A stretch of 64,000 nt of DNA from Marinobacter nitratireducens (GTDB lineage Bacteria > Pseudomonadota > Gammaproteobacteria > Pseudomonadales > Oleiphilaceae). Below the pieces are notes generated by a model. The model was not told the DNA's origin. It saw nothing but the letters and a program-made list of their open reading frames with translations, and did not search any database. A program made the translations under genes and the position numbers. Location: assembly GCF_000708045.1 (NCBI RefSeq), contig NZ_ANIE01000005.1, positions 248,001 through 312,000 of the forward strand, given 5' to 3'. This document shows positions 61,656 to 64,000 of the stretch, in pieces (position 1 is the stretch's first letter; each line of letters begins with the position of its first letter).

Positions 61656-62765
61656 GTGTCAGGGGAAGTGCTGCATGCGCAGACGGTAGTTATCGGCGCG
61701 GGCGTCGTTGGGCTGGCTGTGGCCAGGGAAATGGCATTGGCCGGTCAGGAAGTACTGGTGCTTGAAGCCGGGCCGACGTTTGGCGAGGGGATCTCATCCC
61801 GAAACAGCGAAGTCATCCACGCTGGCATCTACTATCCAGAGGGTAGCTTGAAGGCCCGATTATGTGTCGACGGTCGCCAGCGCCTTTATGATTATTGCCG
61901 GAGCCGGCGGGTGGCGCACAAGCGCTGTGGGAAATGGATTGTCGGAGCCGGCACAGAACAGATTGCGGATCTGGAGGGTATTCAGGAAAGGGCGGGGAAA
62001 AACGGAGTTGATCTTCAGTTTCGGGATGGCAAATGCGTAGAGCGAGCGCTCCCTGGCGTGCGGGCTGTGGCAGGCTTGTGGTCACCCGAAACCGGAATAA
62101 TCGACAGCCACGGTTTGATGCTGTCGTTGCTCGGGGAGCTTGAGGATGCTGGCGGCCAGCTGGTGTGCGGGGCTCCTGTGCTGGCAGCGAGCGTTGAGTC
62201 CTGTGGTCATGCATTGACGGTGGGCGGCAGGGAACCGTGTACGCTGGTTGCCCGGCAAGTTGTTAACTGTGCCGGACTGGGGGCCGTGCCTCTCGCTCAG
62301 ATATGGGAGGGATTACCGGATTCGCAAAGGTTGCAGCAATGGCTCGCCCGGGGCGTCTATTTCAGCTACAGCGGTCGCCACCCGTTTAATACGCTTGTCT
62401 ACCCGATTCCTGAGCCGGGCGGTCTCGGCGTTCACCTCACTCTGGATCTTGGCGGGCAAGCGCGCTTCGGACCCGACGTGGAGTGGATAGAATCCGAGAA
62501 TTACAGCGTTGATCCTGGGCGAGCCAGTCGGTTTGCTGCAGGTGTCCGGACATGGTGGCCCGGGCTCGACGAATGCAGGTTACAGCCTGCCTACGCAGGC
62601 ATTCGCCCGAAGCTGAGTGGTCCGGGCAGCGGTTTTGCCGATTTTCGGATAGACGGCCCGGGAAATCATGGTGTCGAGGGGCTCGTAAACCTGTTTGGTA
62701 TTGAGTCGCCGGGTCTGACATCCAGTCTTGCCATTGCGGCCTATGTTGCTGCAATGCTTTGTTAG
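61656..62765 (+). CDS. FAD-dependent oxidoreductase, L-2-hydroxyglutarate oxidase-like
   Basis: A 369-residue flavoprotein from GTG 61656, with GAGGAGA upstream. The longer ATG frame at 61578 is less likely. The FAD motif is VVIGAGVVGLAVAREMALAG, then NSEVIHAGIYYPEGSLKARL, a stretch typical of the LhgO/L2HGDH family. The C-terminus has GIRPKLSGPG and LFGIESPGLTSSLAIAAYV. It probably oxidises an alpha-hydroxy acid. The exact substrate is not certain. It overlaps the convergent comF gene by 4 nt. Confidence 0.8.
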   Translation: MSGEVLHAQTVVIGAGVVGLAVAREMALAGQEVLVLEAGPTFGEGISSRNSEVIHAGIYYPEGSLKARLCVDGRQRLYDYCRSRRVAHKRCGKWIVGAGTEQIADLEGIQERAGKNGVDLQFRDGKCVERALPGVRAVAGLWSPETGIIDSHGLMLSLLGELEDAGGQLVCGAPVLAASVESCGHALTVGGREPCTLVARQVVNCAGLGAVPLAQIWEGLPDSQRLQQWLARGVYFSYSGRHPFNTLVYPIPEPGGLGVHLTLDLGGQARFGPDVEWIESENYSVDPGRASRFAAGVRTWWPGLDECRLQPAYAGIRPKLSGPGSGFADFRIDGPGNHGVEGLVNLFGIESPGLTSSLAIAAYVAAMLC

Positions 62766-63454
62766 GCCGGGGTTCGTGCCAGCGCCCACACCTCGACATC
62801 AAGCGCCCCGGCTTCTTTCAGTCGGCTTGCGAGTAATCGCGCGGTAGCGCCGGTTGTCACGACATCATCAACGATGGCGACGCGTTCTGGCACCTTGCCC
62901 TTCACAGCGAACACATCGGCCAGGTTGGCCAGTCTTTGGGCTCTGTTCAAGCCCTGCTGCGCCGGTGTATGGCGAGTTCGATAGACCAGGTTGGTGTCCA
63001 ACGGGATGCCCAGAGTGCGGCTCAGGTGTTCTGCAATGTCTCTGGCTTGATTGAACCCTCGTTTGCGCCTTTTGGCAGGATGCATCGGGGCTGGCACAAG
63101 AAGGTCAGGATGACCTCGTTCGCAACCGTCCAGCTGCTCCTTCAAATAGCCGCACATATCCTGAATAAGAGGGCGGGCGAACTTGCGTTGGCCACTGTAC
63201 TTGTACCGGCTGATCATGCCATCGATGGGGTACTGGTACCGCCAGGGAATTCGCGAGCGGTCATAGGGTGGCGGCGCTTTCAGGCAATCTCCGCATGTCA
63301 GCTCCTGGCTCTGTGTCGCCAGGGGTAGGCAGCATAAGCGGCAGCACCACCGGTTTATCGGCAGGTCGCTTCGGCAGGCATGGCAAAGACCGTCGACACT
63401 GTTTGAATCCAGGCAGGCAACGCAGGCGCCAGCCTGCCGGTTTCTGTTAACCAT
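62762..63454 (-). CDS. comF: ComF-family phosphoribosyltransferase-like protein
   Basis: About 230 residues from ATG 63454 (MVNRNRQAG), with AAAGGA upstream. The frame extends to 63505 with further ATGs, so the start is uncertain. A zinc-ribbon-like set (CVACLDS, CHACRSD, CRLCCLP and CGDCLKAP) is followed by the PRTase part RGFNQARDIAEHL and VAIVDDVVTTGATARLLA. ComF supports DNA uptake in competent cells. It is divergent from bioB, a common pairing. Confidence 0.88.
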   Translation of the reverse strand: MVNRNRQAGACVACLDSNSVDGLCHACRSDLPINRWCCRLCCLPLATQSQELTCGDCLKAPPPYDRSRIPWRYQYPIDGMISRYKYSGQRKFARPLIQDMCGYLKEQLDGCERGHPDLLVPAPMHPAKRRKRGFNQARDIAEHLSRTLGIPLDTNLVYRTRHTPAQQGLNRAQRLANLADVFAVKGKVPERVAIVDDVVTTGATARLLASRLKEAGALDVEVWALARTPA

Positions 63455-63507
63455 TAGTCCTTTAATGGTTGACAGGGGCATCAGTCCCTTTATCATCTGT
63501 TTCATCC

Positions 63508-63535
63508 GTAAACCCCGAGACCGGAAAAGGTTAAC
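63508..63535. promoter_or_regulatory. BirA-box-like operator upstream of bioB
   Basis: Half-sites gtaaacc and ggttaac are spaced by 14 nt. They match the known BirA operator TTGTAAACC-N15-GGTTTACAA in the conserved core, with one changed base in the right half. It overlaps the comF-bioB divergent promoter region, 12 nt before the bioB ATG. Biotin control of bioB is a likely inference. Confidence 0.65.
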
Positions 63536-63546
63536 AGGACTTTCTC

Positions 63547-64000
63547 ATGACCGCTACCCAAGCTGCTGCTGGCTCAATTCGTCACGACTGGACATTGCAA
63601 GAGGCCCGTGAACTGTTCGAGCTGCCCTTCAATGATCTGATGTTCCGCGCCCAGACCGTTCATCGCCAGCATTTTGATCCTAATGAGGTGCAGGTCAGCA
63701 CATTGCTGTCAATCAAGACCGGTGCCTGTCCTGAGGACTGCAAATACTGTCCCCAAAGCGGTCACTACAATACCGGGCTGGATAAAGAAAAGCTTCTGGA
63801 AATCGAGAAGGTCGTGGCGGAAGCGCGTGCCGCCAAGGATAAGGGCGCCTCACGCTTCTGCATGGGGGCTGCCTGGCGCAGCCCGACCAAGAAAGACATG
63901 CCGTATGTGCTCGATATGGTGCGTCAGGTTAAATCACTGGGTATGGAAACCTGCATGACCCTTGGCATGCTGAAAGAGGAACAGGCGAAGGAGCTGGCCG
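63547..64000 (+). CDS. bioB: Biotin synthase BioB, partial
   Basis: About 151 N-terminal residues before the right edge, with AGGA 7 nt before the ATG. The radical-SAM motif [17 protein letters not shown] and the following [12 protein letters not shown] are diagnostic. It inserts sulfur into dethiobiotin. Biotin is the cofactor of the AtuF carboxylase at the other end of the window. Confidence 0.95.
   Translation, partial: MTATQAAAGSIRHDWTLQEARELFELPFNDLMFRAQTVHRQHFDPNEVQVSTLLSIKTGACPEDCKYCPQSGHYNTGLDKEKLLEIEKVVAEARAAKDKGASRFCMGAAWRSPTKKDMPYVLDMVRQVKSLGMETCMTLGMLKEEQAKELA

Overview
The window reads as a chromosomal segment of a marine gammaproteobacterium close to Marinobacter. This rests on the gene content and on a long block whose order I recall from Pseudomonas: parE, parC-serB-fimX, psd, motAB, rsgA/orn, queG-nnr-tsaE-amiC-mutL-miaA-hfq-hflXKC-hisZ-purA. 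I saw no tRNA, rRNA, IS element, prophage or CRISPR array. Coding density is high and base use is even.

Layout. (1) 1-8837: an acyclic-terpene (citronellol/geraniol) degradation operon in the order atuABCDEF on the minus strand, with a divergent TetR regulator (atuR) and a palindromic operator between them. atuF runs off the left edge. (2) 8.9-19.2 kb: an envelope and export region with a lipoprotein acylase of the penicillin-acylase family, an unrecognised lipoprotein, a periplasmic binding protein with a TRAP-type fused permease, and a subtilisin-like lipoprotein protease with a PrcB-like partner. (3) 19.3-31.9 kb: parE and parC-serB, separated by an SLC13 permease, an EAL phosphodiesterase, cytochrome b561, YceI, a chemoreceptor and a small membrane protein. 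(4) 31.9-43.6 kb: the degenerate c-di-GMP protein FimX and its conserved neighbour, the EF-P modification set (epmB, efp, epmA), psd, the flagellar stator motAB, rsgA and orn. (5) 43.6-57.8 kb: queG, then the nnr-tsaE-amiC-mutL-miaA-hfq-hflX-hflK-hflC run, hisZ and purA. (6) 57.9-64 kb: cmoAB, small membrane proteins, srkA, an FAD oxidoreductase, comF, and bioB (cut by the right edge) preceded by a BirA-box-like operator.

The most unusual signal is a two-copy structured element, at 1609-1722 (minus orientation) and 42889-42998 (plus orientation). Each has a 28-30 bp outer stem whose sequence differs between copies while pairing is kept. Each encloses a 54-nt core of identical length (43/54 identical) with two small hairpins that both present a UGGA loop. 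Both copies lie sense to, and end about 27-32 nt before, the start codon of the downstream gene (atuF, orn). The second small hairpin closely matches the known CsrA/RsmA binding consensus. I propose an RNA element with paired GGA hairpins, perhaps an RsmA/CsrA target.

Functionally the window joins a specialised catabolic operon to core housekeeping: chromosome decatenation, mismatch repair, tRNA modification, EF-P modification, RNA turnover, membrane-protease control and cell separation. It also carries motility and c-di-GMP functions.
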